Shown piece after piece: positions 35,224 through 43,546 of a DNA stretch of 64,000 nt. Under the pieces are notes generated by a model. The model had not been told where the DNA came from and did not search any database. It was given only the letters and a program-made list of their open reading frames with translations. Where the stretch lies: NCBI RefSeq assembly GCF_000821085.1, contig NZ_CCXR01000001.1:696001-760000 (forward strand). The letters run 5' to 3'. Numbering within the stretch: the stretch's first letter is position 1; each line of letters begins with the position of its first letter. The position numbers were made by a program, and so were the translations under genes. Source of the DNA: Bacillus sp. B-jedd. GTDB taxonomy: Bacteria; Bacillota; Bacilli; Bacillales; Cytobacillaceae.

Positions 35224-35261
35224 AAAAACATGCCAAATATAAAAAAGTGGCATGTTTTTTT
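35224..35261 (+). terminator. terminator after PilZ gene
   Basis: AAAAACATGCC (35224-35234) pairs with GGCATGTTTTT (35249-35259), followed by more Ts. Confidence 0.9.
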
Positions 35262-35270
35262 ATTTATCTT

Positions 35271-35299
35271 TTTACAAATGCATCAAAAAAAAATATAAT
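35271..35299 (+). promoter_or_regulatory. sigma-A promoter for the Myb-like gene (upstream of two)
   Basis: TTTACA (35271-35276), 17 bases, TATAAT (35294-35299). A second candidate follows: TTGTGT (35325-35330), 18 bases, TATAAT (35349-35354). No sigma-D motif is seen here. Confidence 0.6.
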
Positions 35300-35476
35300 A
35301 GAAGAGAATGGAAATAGGGGCCTATTGTGTTTACACCCGCTTTTCTACTATAATTAATACAAATAGAAATTTTGATCTCGCAAACATAACATAATAAAAA
35401 ACATCATTTCTTGACTATCAAAAAAATTAGGCAGATATAAATATATTTTGAAAAAAATTAGTGTACTGGGGGTTAA

Positions 35477-36394
35477 ATGATGAGCCTGAAAGCGGCATTA
35501 TTGGAATTGAAAGAGTTGATGCAGAGTCAGCGGGATGCTCAGGTGGATGAAAAAGAAATCAGTGAAATTGAAGGGCAGTATGGTTTAGCCAAAGGAACAT
35601 TGGTTTTTTATTATAACAATATGCTATTACTCCGACTGAATCAGTCACAAGACAGCGATGAGACAGGAACCGGGGCTAAAAAAGTTAACCGGAAATGGAC
35701 TAAGTCAGAAGTCAACTTCATGTTCCATTATATTAAGGAACGTCAAAATGAGGGAGCCCTGAACATTACTGAAATCCTAGAGGAAGTGGCAGGGCTCCTG
35801 AATCGCGGGTACCAGTCCGTCAACTATAAGTACTATACTCTTTCAAAAGAAAAACTAAAAAAGGAAAAAATCAATCAAAAAAAATATGAATTTGTCACGA
35901 TCCCTGAAAGCGATCTGCCGGTCGTATCAACGGAAATCATTTCTGACAATGGACAGAATCGGGAGCCTGTTGCTGTAAATAATGCTTCAATGCGTGCCGA
36001 TAACAGTGATTTGCTTGATATTTTGTCAGGCCTTATTTCCAATGTAGAGCAGCTGCCGGGGTTAAATTTGAACGAGTTGCTCAGAAGCCTTTATCAGCTG
36101 ACGAATATGGCATTAATGAACCAGGATGCCGTCCGGGAAATCGAAAGCATCAAATCGGAAATCAGTTCTGAAAAAGATATGCTGCAGGACAAGCTGAAGA
36201 AAAGGGAACAGCAACTCATGCTTGAAAAGCGCCGTAACGATGAACTCCAGGGTGAGGTGGCGAAACTAGCAAGGGAAATACATGCCTTCAACCAACTGGG
36301 TGATGCGGCTAAAATCCAGAACTTAAAATCGTACAACCAAAGGCTTAACTACATCATTGACAGCTTCGGCGTCGTTCTCCAAGTCGGAAGTTAG
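35477..36394 (+). CDS. Myb/SANT-like domain protein with coiled coil, unknown role
   Basis: 305 residues, not assigned to a named family. A central block at about 73-125 (KWTKSEVNFMFHYI, LEEVAGLLNRGYQSVNYKYY) resembles the Myb/SANT-type DNA-binding domain of RsfA-like regulators, and residues 215-285 form a charged coiled coil (SEKDMLQDKLKKREQQLMLE). Start ATGATG at 35477 behind GGGGG. Own sigma-A promoters and a terminator on each side make it a single-gene unit within the motility island. A DNA-binding regulator is likely; its targets are unknown. Confidence 0.65.
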   Translation: MMSLKAALLELKELMQSQRDAQVDEKEISEIEGQYGLAKGTLVFYYNNMLLLRLNQSQDSDETGTGAKKVNRKWTKSEVNFMFHYIKERQNEGALNITEILEEVAGLLNRGYQSVNYKYYTLSKEKLKKEKINQKKYEFVTIPESDLPVVSTEIISDNGQNREPVAVNNASMRADNSDLLDILSGLISNVEQLPGLNLNELLRSLYQLTNMALMNQDAVREIESIKSEISSEKDMLQDKLKKREQQLMLEKRRNDELQGEVAKLAREIHAFNQLGDAAKIQNLKSYNQRLNYIIDSFGVVLQVGS

Positions 36395-36407
36395 GCAAAC
36401 ACTTAAC

Positions 36408-36438
36408 AAAAAAGCTATCTCACCAAGGTAGCTTTTTC
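36408..36438 (+). terminator. terminator after Myb-like gene
   Basis: AAAAAAGCTA (36408-36417) pairs with TAGCTTTTT (36429-36437). Confidence 0.8.
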
Positions 36439-36481
36439 CTTTTGCACTATGGATAGTGGATTTGGTATTAATCGTTTCCTT

Positions 36482-36668
36482 GTTGATTGGAGCGGAAGGC
36501 ATGTAGACTCCTCGAAAACGCTATCGCGTTTCCTTCGTGCAAAGTCCATTCGAGGAAGTCGGTTGTCCTGCGGGACAGAGCAGCAAGTGGAGACCCCACA
36601 GGAGCAGCGCGACGAGGAGGCTCCACTGATGCCCCGCGGAAAGCGAAATGCCTAGAGCGGAAATCAAC
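36482..36668. repeat. Bacillus-type intergenic repeat element, ~187 bp
   Basis: It begins GTTGATTGGAGCGGAAGGC and ends GCCTAGAGCGGAAATCAAC, so the outer ends are inverted (GTTGATT/AATCAAC), and it contains GAGACCCCACAGGAGCAGCG and CCCCGCGGAAAGCG. It is GC-rich compared with its surroundings. This matches from memory a palindromic repeat scattered between genes in many Bacillaceae. No transposase is present; non-coding and probably mobile in trans or transcribed as a structured RNA. Confidence 0.75.
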
Positions 36669-36730
36669 CACCTCATTCCAATTTTGATTTCAATATTTAT
36701 TTCAACCTATAAAATGTAATGTATTTCTCT

Positions 36731-36756
36731 TAACAAAATCCACGTCTATCCGATAA
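36731..36756 (+). promoter_or_regulatory. candidate sigma-D promoter of fliS-fliT
   Basis: TAAC (36731-36734), 14 bases, TCCGATAA (36749-36756). One mismatch in the -35. It lies 48 bases before fliS and just after the repeat element. Confidence 0.6.
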
Positions 36757-36803
36757 TACAAATAAGTATTTAAACCGCTTATCTATGAAAGGAGTTCATA
36801 TAA

Positions 36804-37172
36804 ATGAGTTTAAAAAACCCTTACCAAGCCTACCAAACACAGTCGGTCGTAACTTCCCGCACTGAAGACCTCACGTATTTGCTTTATCAAGGATTGATCA
36901 AATTTATCCGTCTGTCCAAAGTCGCACTCGAACAGAATAACATAGAGGAATCAAACCGAAATAACCTGCGAGCCCAGGATATTCTGACTGAATTAATGGT
37001 AACCTTAAAACCTGGTTTTGAGATTTCCCAACCTATGATGACATTATATGATTTTATGAAATCCCGCTTAATTTCCGCAAATATTGAGAAAAACATCGCC
37101 TTCCTCGAAGAAGTCGAAGGATTGGCCGAAGATATGGCGGAAACCTGGAAACAGGCAACGGACAGGAACTAA
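36804..37172 (+). CDS. fliS: FliS flagellin export chaperone
   Basis: 122 residues, helical. N-terminus NPYQAYQTQSVVTSRTEDL and the LLYQGLIKFIRLSKVALEQN helix are typical of FliS, which binds the C-terminal D0 helix of flagellin. That helix is exactly the part missing from intron-1-retaining product. AAAGGAG precedes the ATG. fliT follows after five bases. Confidence 0.93.
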   Translation: MSLKNPYQAYQTQSVVTSRTEDLTYLLYQGLIKFIRLSKVALEQNNIEESNRNNLRAQDILTELMVTLKPGFEISQPMMTLYDFMKSRLISANIEKNIAFLEEVEGLAEDMAETWKQATDRN

Positions 37173-37177
37173 ATAAT

Positions 37178-37537
37178 ATGAGTATAAGACAAATAGTAGA
37201 GGAAATTGGATTTGTAACAAACCAAATGTACAATGCTTTTGAAAGTGAAAATTATGAAGAGATGGAAAAGTTGTTAGAGACTCGCCAAAACCTGTTTCTC
37301 CAAGCAGATGAATACATGAGGGAGAATCCTGGATTTCAATATGACGCCGGTCAAAAAGAAATATTGGCCCAATCACTGTCTCTTGATCGGAAACTTGCTG
37401 CGGGGCTTAAAGAAAATCTTGCGGTAAATAGTATCGCCCGCAACGAATTAAAGGAGAGGAGCAGGGCTACAGAAGGCTATAGCTCCTATCAAAATCAAAC
37501 AAGTGGAGCCTTCTTGGATTTGAAAATAGGAAGGTAA
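37178..37537 (+). CDS. fliT: FliT-like chaperone
   Basis: 119 residues, helical, with N-terminal QIVEEIGFVTNQMYNAFESE and a middle LLETRQNLFLQADEY. FliT is poorly conserved in Gram-positives and the assignment rests on size, helical content and position directly after fliS. Three successive hairpins follow (37541-37627). Confidence 0.75.
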   Translation: MSIRQIVEEIGFVTNQMYNAFESENYEEMEKLLETRQNLFLQADEYMRENPGFQYDAGQKEILAQSLSLDRKLAAGLKENLAVNSIARNELKERSRATEGYSSYQNQTSGAFLDLKIGR

Positions 37538-37540
37538 TAG

Positions 37541-37627
37541 TGCGTTGGCCCGCAAATTCGTTTGCGTGACCACGCATTTTTTTATGTCCGTATCAAAATA
37601 TTTTTGCGTGAACCCGCAATATTTTTT
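37541..37627 (+). terminator. three consecutive TGCG-type hairpins after fliT
   Basis: TGCG-TTGGCC-CGCA (37541-37554), TGCGTG-AC-CACGCA (37563-37576) followed by seven Ts, and TTGCG-TGAACC-CGCAA (37604-37619) followed by a T-run. The second is a convincing terminator; the others repeat the same stem. Confidence 0.65.
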
Positions 37628-37798
37628 CGGTCTTCTCAAAGAAGGAAATCATATACAATACACGTATAAGAACAGAGAAAAAATGTTTTGTTTGTAAAAG
37701 TTTGTTAGGAATTGGCGGATAGTGTTGATAGGGTGCGAATTGTGAGGAAAGCCTTAAGGACAGATTATCATTAGGGTTAATGGAGAGGGAGAGACGGA

Positions 37799-38113
37799 AT
37801 GATCCAACAGCAACAAAAAAATGGCAAAAATGTGACAGGCAAGGTTTACAATTTTTTTGATTATAAGAAGAAAAAACCTTATTTTTTGAAACCTATCAAA
37901 ATCACTGTTGGCAATTCAACAAATGAAACTTATTATATGATTAAGAATCTGGTCTACATGGAGAAACAAATCCTTGTCCTCCGCAAGGAACAGGATCCCT
38001 TTAATATCATTTTGGTTGAGGCGAAGATAGAGAATGGCTCTTTAAAATCAATTTCCATGCTGCCGAAAGATTTAATGAGTGATATTTCGGGTTTGTTAAA
38101 AGAGACGATTTAA
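37799..38113 (+). CDS. small hypothetical protein
   Basis: 104 residues, not recognised. Basic N-terminus (NFFDYKKKKPYFLKPIKI), then alternating hydrophobic strands (YYMIKNLVYMEKQILVLR, FNIILVEAKI) that suggest a small beta-rich domain; no TM or signal peptide. GGAGAGGGAGAGACGG precedes the start. It lies between fliT and a cell-wall hydrolase gene in the motility island, on the same strand. Confidence 0.6.
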   Translation: MIQQQQKNGKNVTGKVYNFFDYKKKKPYFLKPIKITVGNSTNETYYMIKNLVYMEKQILVLRKEQDPFNIILVEAKIENGSLKSISMLPKDLMSDISGLLKETI

Positions 38114-38154
38114 TAGTTTCACTGCATATCAGGATGAAAGGATGAATCAATCCA

Positions 38155-38832
38155 TTGATTATAGGTGACGATTGGCTGACTAAATCCATGCTTATCAATA
38201 CACTTTCGCGCACGGGCAATAAGAGCCTGCCATCTGCACTATCAAATACCGGTAACCTTTTCGCCGAAGTTTTTACCCAGTACTTACAAATGCAGAATGA
38301 ATCGAAAGCTCCACAGTCTGACGTTGTATCTTTTACCCCGATCCCGGAAAGCCTAAACCTCTCTTTTGAAAAAAAATTAACTTTTTTTTCAGAACCATTT
38401 TCCGGAGACGGTCAGAGGCCATTGCATTACACCGATTTAAACAGCGATAAAATTGACCAATCACTTGGAGGCAAACTTACCGGGATGGGAAAGGCATTTA
38501 TCCAGGCGGGACAAAAGTATAACATTAATCCCGCATTGCTTGTCGCTGTTGCCCAGCACGAAACGGGGAATGGCACTTCCAAGGCCGCGGCTTTCAAAAA
38601 TAACATCGCTGGAATGATGGGCAAATATGGACTGAAATCGTACGCATCGGTTGAGGAAAGCATTTTCGATATGGCCCGTAATCTAAGTGAAAACTATCTA
38701 AAAACAGGGTTAACAAGCATTAATAAAATTGCAGCCAAATATGCTCCAGTCGGGGCAGCGAATGATCCGAATGGCCTTAATAACCATTGGGTAACAGGTG
38801 TGACAAAATATTTCGATAAGTTAATTACATAA
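38155..38832 (+). CDS. glucosaminidase/lysozyme-like protein (FlgJ-like role)
   Basis: 225 residues from a TTG start (AAAGGATG ten bases upstream; ATG 38188 is an alternative). The C-terminal 140 residues are a lysozyme-fold glucosaminidase-type domain: YNINPALLVAVAQHETGNGTS with the presumptive catalytic glutamate in HETGNG, then NNIAGMMGKYGLKSYASVEE and NNHWVTGVTKYFDKL. No signal peptide is visible, so export through the flagellar apparatus, as for FlgJ, is plausible. It sits directly before flgB, fitting a role in opening peptidoglycan for the rod. Confidence 0.75.
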   Translation: MIIGDDWLTKSMLINTLSRTGNKSLPSALSNTGNLFAEVFTQYLQMQNESKAPQSDVVSFTPIPESLNLSFEKKLTFFSEPFSGDGQRPLHYTDLNSDKIDQSLGGKLTGMGKAFIQAGQKYNINPALLVAVAQHETGNGTSKAAAFKNNIAGMMGKYGLKSYASVEESIFDMARNLSENYLKTGLTSINKIAAKYAPVGAANDPNGLNNHWVTGVTKYFDKLIT

Positions 38833-38910
38833 GTGAAAGAGATGTGAAAGAGTAATATATCTGCTTTTTCATTTTTTCGCTTGCAATTTTTAAAAATTTA
38901 TTTTGATAGC

Positions 38911-38925
38911 ATCAAAAATTTTGAT
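38911..38925. promoter_or_regulatory. 15-bp palindrome before flgB operon
   Basis: ATCAAAAATTTTGAT is a perfect palindrome, nine bases before the flgB ribosome site region and downstream of AT-rich promoter-like sequence. It may be an operator for the basal-body operon. No consensus promoter of high quality was found here. Confidence 0.3.
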
Positions 38926-38944
38926 ATTTAAAGGGGGGATTCTT

Positions 38945-39337
38945 TTGAATACCATCAGCCTTTTACATTCAGCATTGAATGCTTCAAATCTTCGACAACA
39001 AGCCATTTCAAATAATATTGCCAATGCGGAGACTCCTGGATTCAAGGCGAAAAATGTCGTTTTTGAAGAACTTTTGAAAAGTAAACTTGCAAACCAATCA
39101 AGTTTTGTCGGGAAAAGAACAGATTACCGCCACTTTGAAATTGGAAGATCTTCATCACTACCAGTCCCTCAGATTGCAGAAAATAAAAATATCGCCATGC
39201 AAATAAACGGTAACAATGTGGACATTGATGAGGAGATGACTCGGCTTGGGAAAAATGCTCTTTGGTATAACACGGTGGCAACTCAGCTTTCAAGCGAGTT
39301 TCAAAACTTGTCAATCGCCATTAAAGGGAGGGTTTGA
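38945..39337 (+). CDS. flgB: FlgB proximal rod protein
   Basis: 130 residues from TTG 38945, which follows AAAGGGGGGAT; an upstream start (38903) lacks a ribosome site and the conserved part begins here. Motifs: LLHSALNASNLRQQAISNNI, ANAETPGFKAKNV and the C-terminal LGKNALWYNTVATQLSSEF. First gene of the long basal-body/export operon. Confidence 0.92.
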   Translation: MNTISLLHSALNASNLRQQAISNNIANAETPGFKAKNVVFEELLKSKLANQSSFVGKRTDYRHFEIGRSSSLPVPQIAENKNIAMQINGNNVDIDEEMTRLGKNALWYNTVATQLSSEFQNLSIAIKGRV

Positions 39338-39342
39338 TTACA

Positions 39343-39798
39343 ATGTTTGATTCTTTAAATATTAACGCTTCAGCCTTGACCGCGCAGCGGCTGCGGATGG
39401 ATGTCGTTTCTTCGAATATCGCCAATGCATCATCAACACGCGGGCGGTTTGTTGAGGGGAAATGGGAACCATACCAGCGGAAAATGGTCGTGATGGAACC
39501 GCGGCAAAGCCAATTCGGCCAGATATTCCAGGGGGAAATCGGCAAAAAGATTGGTGCGCCTGGCCCGTTTCAAGGAGTAAGAGTCACAGAAATCCGGGAA
39601 GACGAGACGCCTTTCAAGCTTATATATGATCCAAGCCACCCGGATAGAGACGAGAATGGGTATGTGAGGATGCCAAATGTCGACCTGTCAAAGGAAATGG
39701 TCGACCTGCTTGCAGCTTCGAGATCATATGAAGCAAATGTAACTGCTTTCAATACAGGTAAGTCCCTCGTTTTGAAAGCATTAGAGCTTGGACGTTAG
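39343..39798 (+). CDS. flgC: FlgC proximal rod protein
   Basis: 151 residues. N-terminal SLNINASALTAQRLRMDVVS with SNIANASSTRG, C-terminal VDLSKEMVDLLAASRSYEANVTAFNTGK. ATG 39343 follows AAGGGAGGG at nine bases; the TTG at 39334 overlaps flgB and abuts the ribosome site. Confidence 0.94.
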   Translation: MFDSLNINASALTAQRLRMDVVSSNIANASSTRGRFVEGKWEPYQRKMVVMEPRQSQFGQIFQGEIGKKIGAPGPFQGVRVTEIREDETPFKLIYDPSHPDRDENGYVRMPNVDLSKEMVDLLAASRSYEANVTAFNTGKSLVLKALELGR

Positions 39799-39810
39799 GA
39801 GACAAGATAA

Positions 39811-40110
39811 ATGGATATTTCACGTTTGAATAGTGACTTTATGAGAGTGGATCAAAATCCCTTTCAAAAAACAGAGGCAAAACAATACACTTCTTCTTTT
39901 GCCAATGTTATTAAAGGATATTTAGACCAGGTTGATTCCACAGTGAAAGATGCCTCGGCGCTGTCAGTGAAGGCTGCCGCCGGGACTCTTGAGAATGTGC
40001 ACGATTTGACAATTGCTTCGCAAAAAGCAAAGCTGGCGCTCGAATTGACGGTGACAGTCCGCGATAAGGCGATTGAGTCTTATCAGGAAATCATGCGAAT
40101 GCAAATGTAA
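39811..40110 (+). CDS. fliE: FliE MS-ring/rod adaptor
   Basis: 99 residues. Typical C-terminal half VHDLTIASQKAKLALELTVT and RDKAIESYQEIMRMQM. It links the MS ring to the rod and gates early export. Good AGGAG site. Confidence 0.94.
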   Translation: MDISRLNSDFMRVDQNPFQKTEAKQYTSSFANVIKGYLDQVDSTVKDASALSVKAAAGTLENVHDLTIASQKAKLALELTVTVRDKAIESYQEIMRMQM

Positions 40111-40138
40111 ACATGAAAAATGCTGGGCAGGGTGAGAA

Positions 40139-41728
40139 ATGAAAGGATCATGGAGAGATCAAATCAAACAATCTAAAGAACTTTTTAGCCAGTATTGGGG
40201 TGCGCAAAGTTCAAAACAAAAAGGGCTGGTCATTGGAACTCTCTTATTTCTGATAATTGCCTTGTCTGCCTTTGTTTTTTTTGCATCCCGCCCGCAATAT
40301 GTCCCTCTTTACACAGGGCAGCTGAGTACGAGGGAAGTCGGGGACATTAAAGCGGAACTCGACAGCCAGGGATATAAGGGTTATAAGCTATCGGAAAATG
40401 GAACAATGCTGCTTGTACCCCAGAAGGATGCGGCTGATTTACTGGTGACATTGGCCTCAGCCGGTTATCCGAAGGACACAAGCATCAATTACGACATTTT
40501 CAGCCAGAACCTTTCCTTTGGGGCTACAGACAGGCAATTTGACATCCTTGAAAAGGAGGCCATGCAAAATAAGCTGGCCGAAGTCATCAAGCATGTGGAT
40601 GGAATCAGCAATGCAGAGGTTATTCTGACACTTCCCGAGAATTCTGTGTTTATCAGGCCTGATGAAGAACAAGCCGCCAGCGCTTCTGTGATGGTGGAGG
40701 TTAAGCCGGGAGCAAAACTAAACGCACAGCAGGTAAAAGCGCTTTATACACTTGTTTCAAAAAGTGTGACCAATCTGCCTGTCGACAATATCACGATTAT
40801 GAACCAATATAGTGAAACGCTGTCCATGGAGGATTCCGGGGATGATGGCGCGCCTTTTGATAAATTTGAGGAACAACGCAGAATCCAGCAGAACATCGAG
40901 CGGGATATTCAGCAGAACCTGAAAAGCTTGCTTGGAACCATTTTGGGAAGCGATAAGGTATTTGTCCATACTTTCGTAAAGATGAATTTCGATAAGGTCA
41001 AGACACAGGAAAATCTCGTGAAACCGGCAGATGACAGCGACAAAGGGCTGGTCATCAGTTCCGAGAAAAATTCCAAGACCTTTTCAGGGACGGGGGCCAA
41101 CCCAGGCGGGGTATCTGGGATGACGGATACGGACGTTCCTAACTATCCAGGAAACAACGCCGGCGGCGAAAGCGAGTACGAGGAGTCCCAGGAAAAGCTT
41201 AATTATGAGGTCAACCGGATTAATAATGAAATTATCAAAAGTCCTTATCAAATTGAAGATATAACAATCAATGTTGGCGTGGAGGCCGATCCTTCAGCGC
41301 CGAACCAGCTTCCGCAGGGAGTCCGCGACAGCATCCAGAATATCGCTTCTAATGTCGTCCGGACAGCTTTGGGACATCCTGAACTGACCCAGGAACAAAT
41401 TGACCAGCGCGTGACAATCGTCCCTCACAATTTTGCGGCAAGTGTCGCAACTGATCGTGAACCCGCAAAAAATTGGCTATGGATGCTTGCGGCCGCTGGT
41501 GCCGGGCTGCTTATCGTTGCATCGCTCATCATTTGGATCATTATCAGGAAGAAACGGACTGAGGAAGAATTCCCTGTGGATTTGGAATCCATTGTGCCGC
41601 CAAAGGAACAAGAGTATTTCGCAGAACAGGATATGACAGTGGAAAACCAATTGAAGAACTTGCTTGAGCAAAGGCCTGAGGACTTTGCAAAAATTGTCAG
41701 AACCTGGCTGCATGAAGAGGAGGCCTAG
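40139..41728 (+). CDS. fliF: FliF MS-ring protein
   Basis: 529 residues. TM at about 30-50 (GLVIGTLLFLIIALSAFVFF), YscJ/FliF ring domains (VPLYTGQLSTREVGDIKAEL, GISNAEVILTLPENSVF), a Gly/Ser-rich section (about 310-350), TM at about 445-465, and a C-terminal FliG-binding tail (EQRPEDFAKIVRTWLHEEEA). Complete and in the standard place between fliE and fliG. Confidence 0.96.
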   Translation: MKGSWRDQIKQSKELFSQYWGAQSSKQKGLVIGTLLFLIIALSAFVFFASRPQYVPLYTGQLSTREVGDIKAELDSQGYKGYKLSENGTMLLVPQKDAADLLVTLASAGYPKDTSINYDIFSQNLSFGATDRQFDILEKEAMQNKLAEVIKHVDGISNAEVILTLPENSVFIRPDEEQAASASVMVEVKPGAKLNAQQVKALYTLVSKSVTNLPVDNITIMNQYSETLSMEDSGDDGAPFDKFEEQRRIQQNIERDIQQNLKSLLGTILGSDKVFVHTFVKMNFDKVKTQENLVKPADDSDKGLVISSEKNSKTFSGTGANPGGVSGMTDTDVPNYPGNNAGGESEYEESQEKLNYEVNRINNEIIKSPYQIEDITINVGVEADPSAPNQLPQGVRDSIQNIASNVVRTALGHPELTQEQIDQRVTIVPHNFAASVATDREPAKNWLWMLAAAGAGLLIVASLIIWIIIRKKRTEEEFPVDLESIVPPKEQEYFAEQDMTVENQLKNLLEQRPEDFAKIVRTWLHEEEA

Positions 41729-41733
41729 AAACT

Positions 41734-42744
41734 GTGTCAACAGCATTAAAGTTGAATGGAAAGCAAAAAGCGGCAATCATGTTGATCACAATGGGAAAAG
41801 AGGCTTCCTCGAAAGTCTTTAAACATTTGGATGATCAGGAAATTGAAAAGCTTACGCTTGCCATCGCACATATTAATAAAGTCGATTCTAAGGAAAAAGA
41901 GGAAGTCTTTAAAGAATTCCATGAAATGTGCATTGCTCAGGATTACCTGGCCATGGGCGGAATAAGCTACGCCCAGGACGTATTGGAAAGTGCGCTCGGA
42001 AGGGATAAAGCAACGAAAATTATCCAAAAGCTGACTTCCGAACTGCAGGTAAAGCCGTTTGATTTTGCCAGGAGAATCGATCCGATGCAGATTTATCATT
42101 TTCTGCAAAATGAACACCCTCAGACAATCGCACTTGTACTTGCTCACCTAGAGCCACAGCAAGCATCGATGATTCTGTCTTCGCTTACAGGAGATTTGCA
42201 GTCTGATGTCGCGCGCCGGATCGCTTTACTGGAGCAAACATCTCCTGAAGTTATCAAAGAAGTCGAGAAAATTCTCGAACATAACTTGTCAGCATCCATT
42301 CGCCAGGACTTCACGGTTGTTGGTGGCATTGAATCGATTGTCAACATCCTGAATGGCGTGGATCGCAGTACCGAGAAGGGAATTCTTGAACAGCTGCAGA
42401 CAAGAGACAACGATTTGGTTGAAGAAATTAAGAAGAGGATGTTTGTCTTCGAAGATATTATCAATCTTGATCGCAGGGCGATTCAGCGCGTCATCCAGGA
42501 AGTTAACAATGAGGATCTCATGCTGGCTCTGAAAGCGGCGAGTCCAGAAGTCAAGAATATTATTTTCGAGAACATGTCCACACGGATGGTCGAAACATTC
42601 GAAGAAGAAATGCAATATATGGGACCTGTCAGAGTCAAGGATGTGGAAGAAGCCCAGGGAAGAATTGTGTCTGTCATTCGCCGTCTGGAAGACGCTGGAG
42701 AAGTTGTAATTGCCAGAGGTGGACAAGATGGCATCTTACTCTAA
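41734..42744 (+). CDS. fliG: FliG motor switch protein
   Basis: 336 residues, GTG start. N-terminal GKQKAAIMLITMGKEASSKVF, middle EHPQTIALVLAHLEPQQAS, and C-terminal torque domain with MFVFEDIINLDRRAIQRVI containing the charged residues that meet MotA. Overlaps fliH by 17 bases. Confidence 0.96.
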   Translation: MSTALKLNGKQKAAIMLITMGKEASSKVFKHLDDQEIEKLTLAIAHINKVDSKEKEEVFKEFHEMCIAQDYLAMGGISYAQDVLESALGRDKATKIIQKLTSELQVKPFDFARRIDPMQIYHFLQNEHPQTIALVLAHLEPQQASMILSSLTGDLQSDVARRIALLEQTSPEVIKEVEKILEHNLSASIRQDFTVVGGIESIVNILNGVDRSTEKGILEQLQTRDNDLVEEIKKRMFVFEDIINLDRRAIQRVIQEVNNEDLMLALKAASPEVKNIIFENMSTRMVETFEEEMQYMGPVRVKDVEEAQGRIVSVIRRLEDAGEVVIARGGQDGILL

Positions 42745-43546
42745 AATCTTTAAAGCCTCCGGGCTGTCCCTCAGCGATAAGATCAAAGTATACCAGGAGC
42801 CTTTTACTCCTCTAAGGCCGAAAGTAATAAGCCGTAATGAGGAACCAGTGGCAGGAAATGAGATGAACATCGAGCAGATGCTTGATGAAGCGAATGCGAA
42901 GGCGAGCGAAATTTTGCAGGCTGCCGAAGCTCATGCTCATAAGGTAAAAGCTGAAGCGGAGCAATCCATCCAGCAATGGTGGAACGAGAATCAAGCGAAG
43001 CTTGAGTCGATGTCGGCGAAAGCAATGCAGCAAGGGTATGAGGAAGGCTACACAGAAGGCAGGCAAGAAGCAGAGGAGAGGGCCCAGAACGATTATAGAG
43101 AAATGCTGGAAGAGGCTAGAACTTTACTGGAGGACGCTTACCAGCAAAAAGAAAAAATCATTTCAGAGGCGGAACCTTTCTTGCTTGAATTGAGCACAGT
43201 CATTGCTTCGCAAATTATTAAGCAGGAACTGGATGCATCTCCTGAAAAGTTTGTCGGATTGATTCAGGAACACATCATGCGCTTTAAAGAAAAAGACTAT
43301 ATTACCGTTTGTGTCCATCCGGCCGATTTTGAGTTCATCCAGTCCCAGCGTTCGCACCTTGTTTCAATCGTCAATGGTGAAACAGAAATAAAAATAGTGC
43401 CCGACCACTCTGTTACGAAGAAGGGGTGTATCATCCGGACGGCTTATGGCAGTGTGGATGCCCGGATAGATACTCAAATCGAAGAAATCAAAAGGGTCAT
43501 TTTAGATGCGAAAAGAGGCGAGCCGAAAGATGATATTGGCGACTGA
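42728..43546 (+). CDS. fliH: FliH export ATPase regulator
   Basis: 272 residues. A long coiled coil with repeated GxxxG-like EGYTEGRQEAEER and a C-terminal domain (EPFLLELSTVIASQIIKQEL, VHPADFEFIQS). ATG 42728 follows AGAGGTGG. Overlaps both fliG and fliI by 17 bases, a tight coupling. Confidence 0.92.
   Translation: MASYSKIFKASGLSLSDKIKVYQEPFTPLRPKVISRNEEPVAGNEMNIEQMLDEANAKASEILQAAEAHAHKVKAEAEQSIQQWWNENQAKLESMSAKAMQQGYEEGYTEGRQEAEERAQNDYREMLEEARTLLEDAYQQKEKIISEAEPFLLELSTVIASQIIKQELDASPEKFVGLIQEHIMRFKEKDYITVCVHPADFEFIQSQRSHLVSIVNGETEIKIVPDHSVTKKGCIIRTAYGSVDARIDTQIEEIKRVILDAKRGEPKDDIGD

Noticed and set aside
36449..36687. Short open frames on both strands in the GC-rich repeat
   Set aside because: Non-coding repeat element; no ribosome sites and no conserved protein features.
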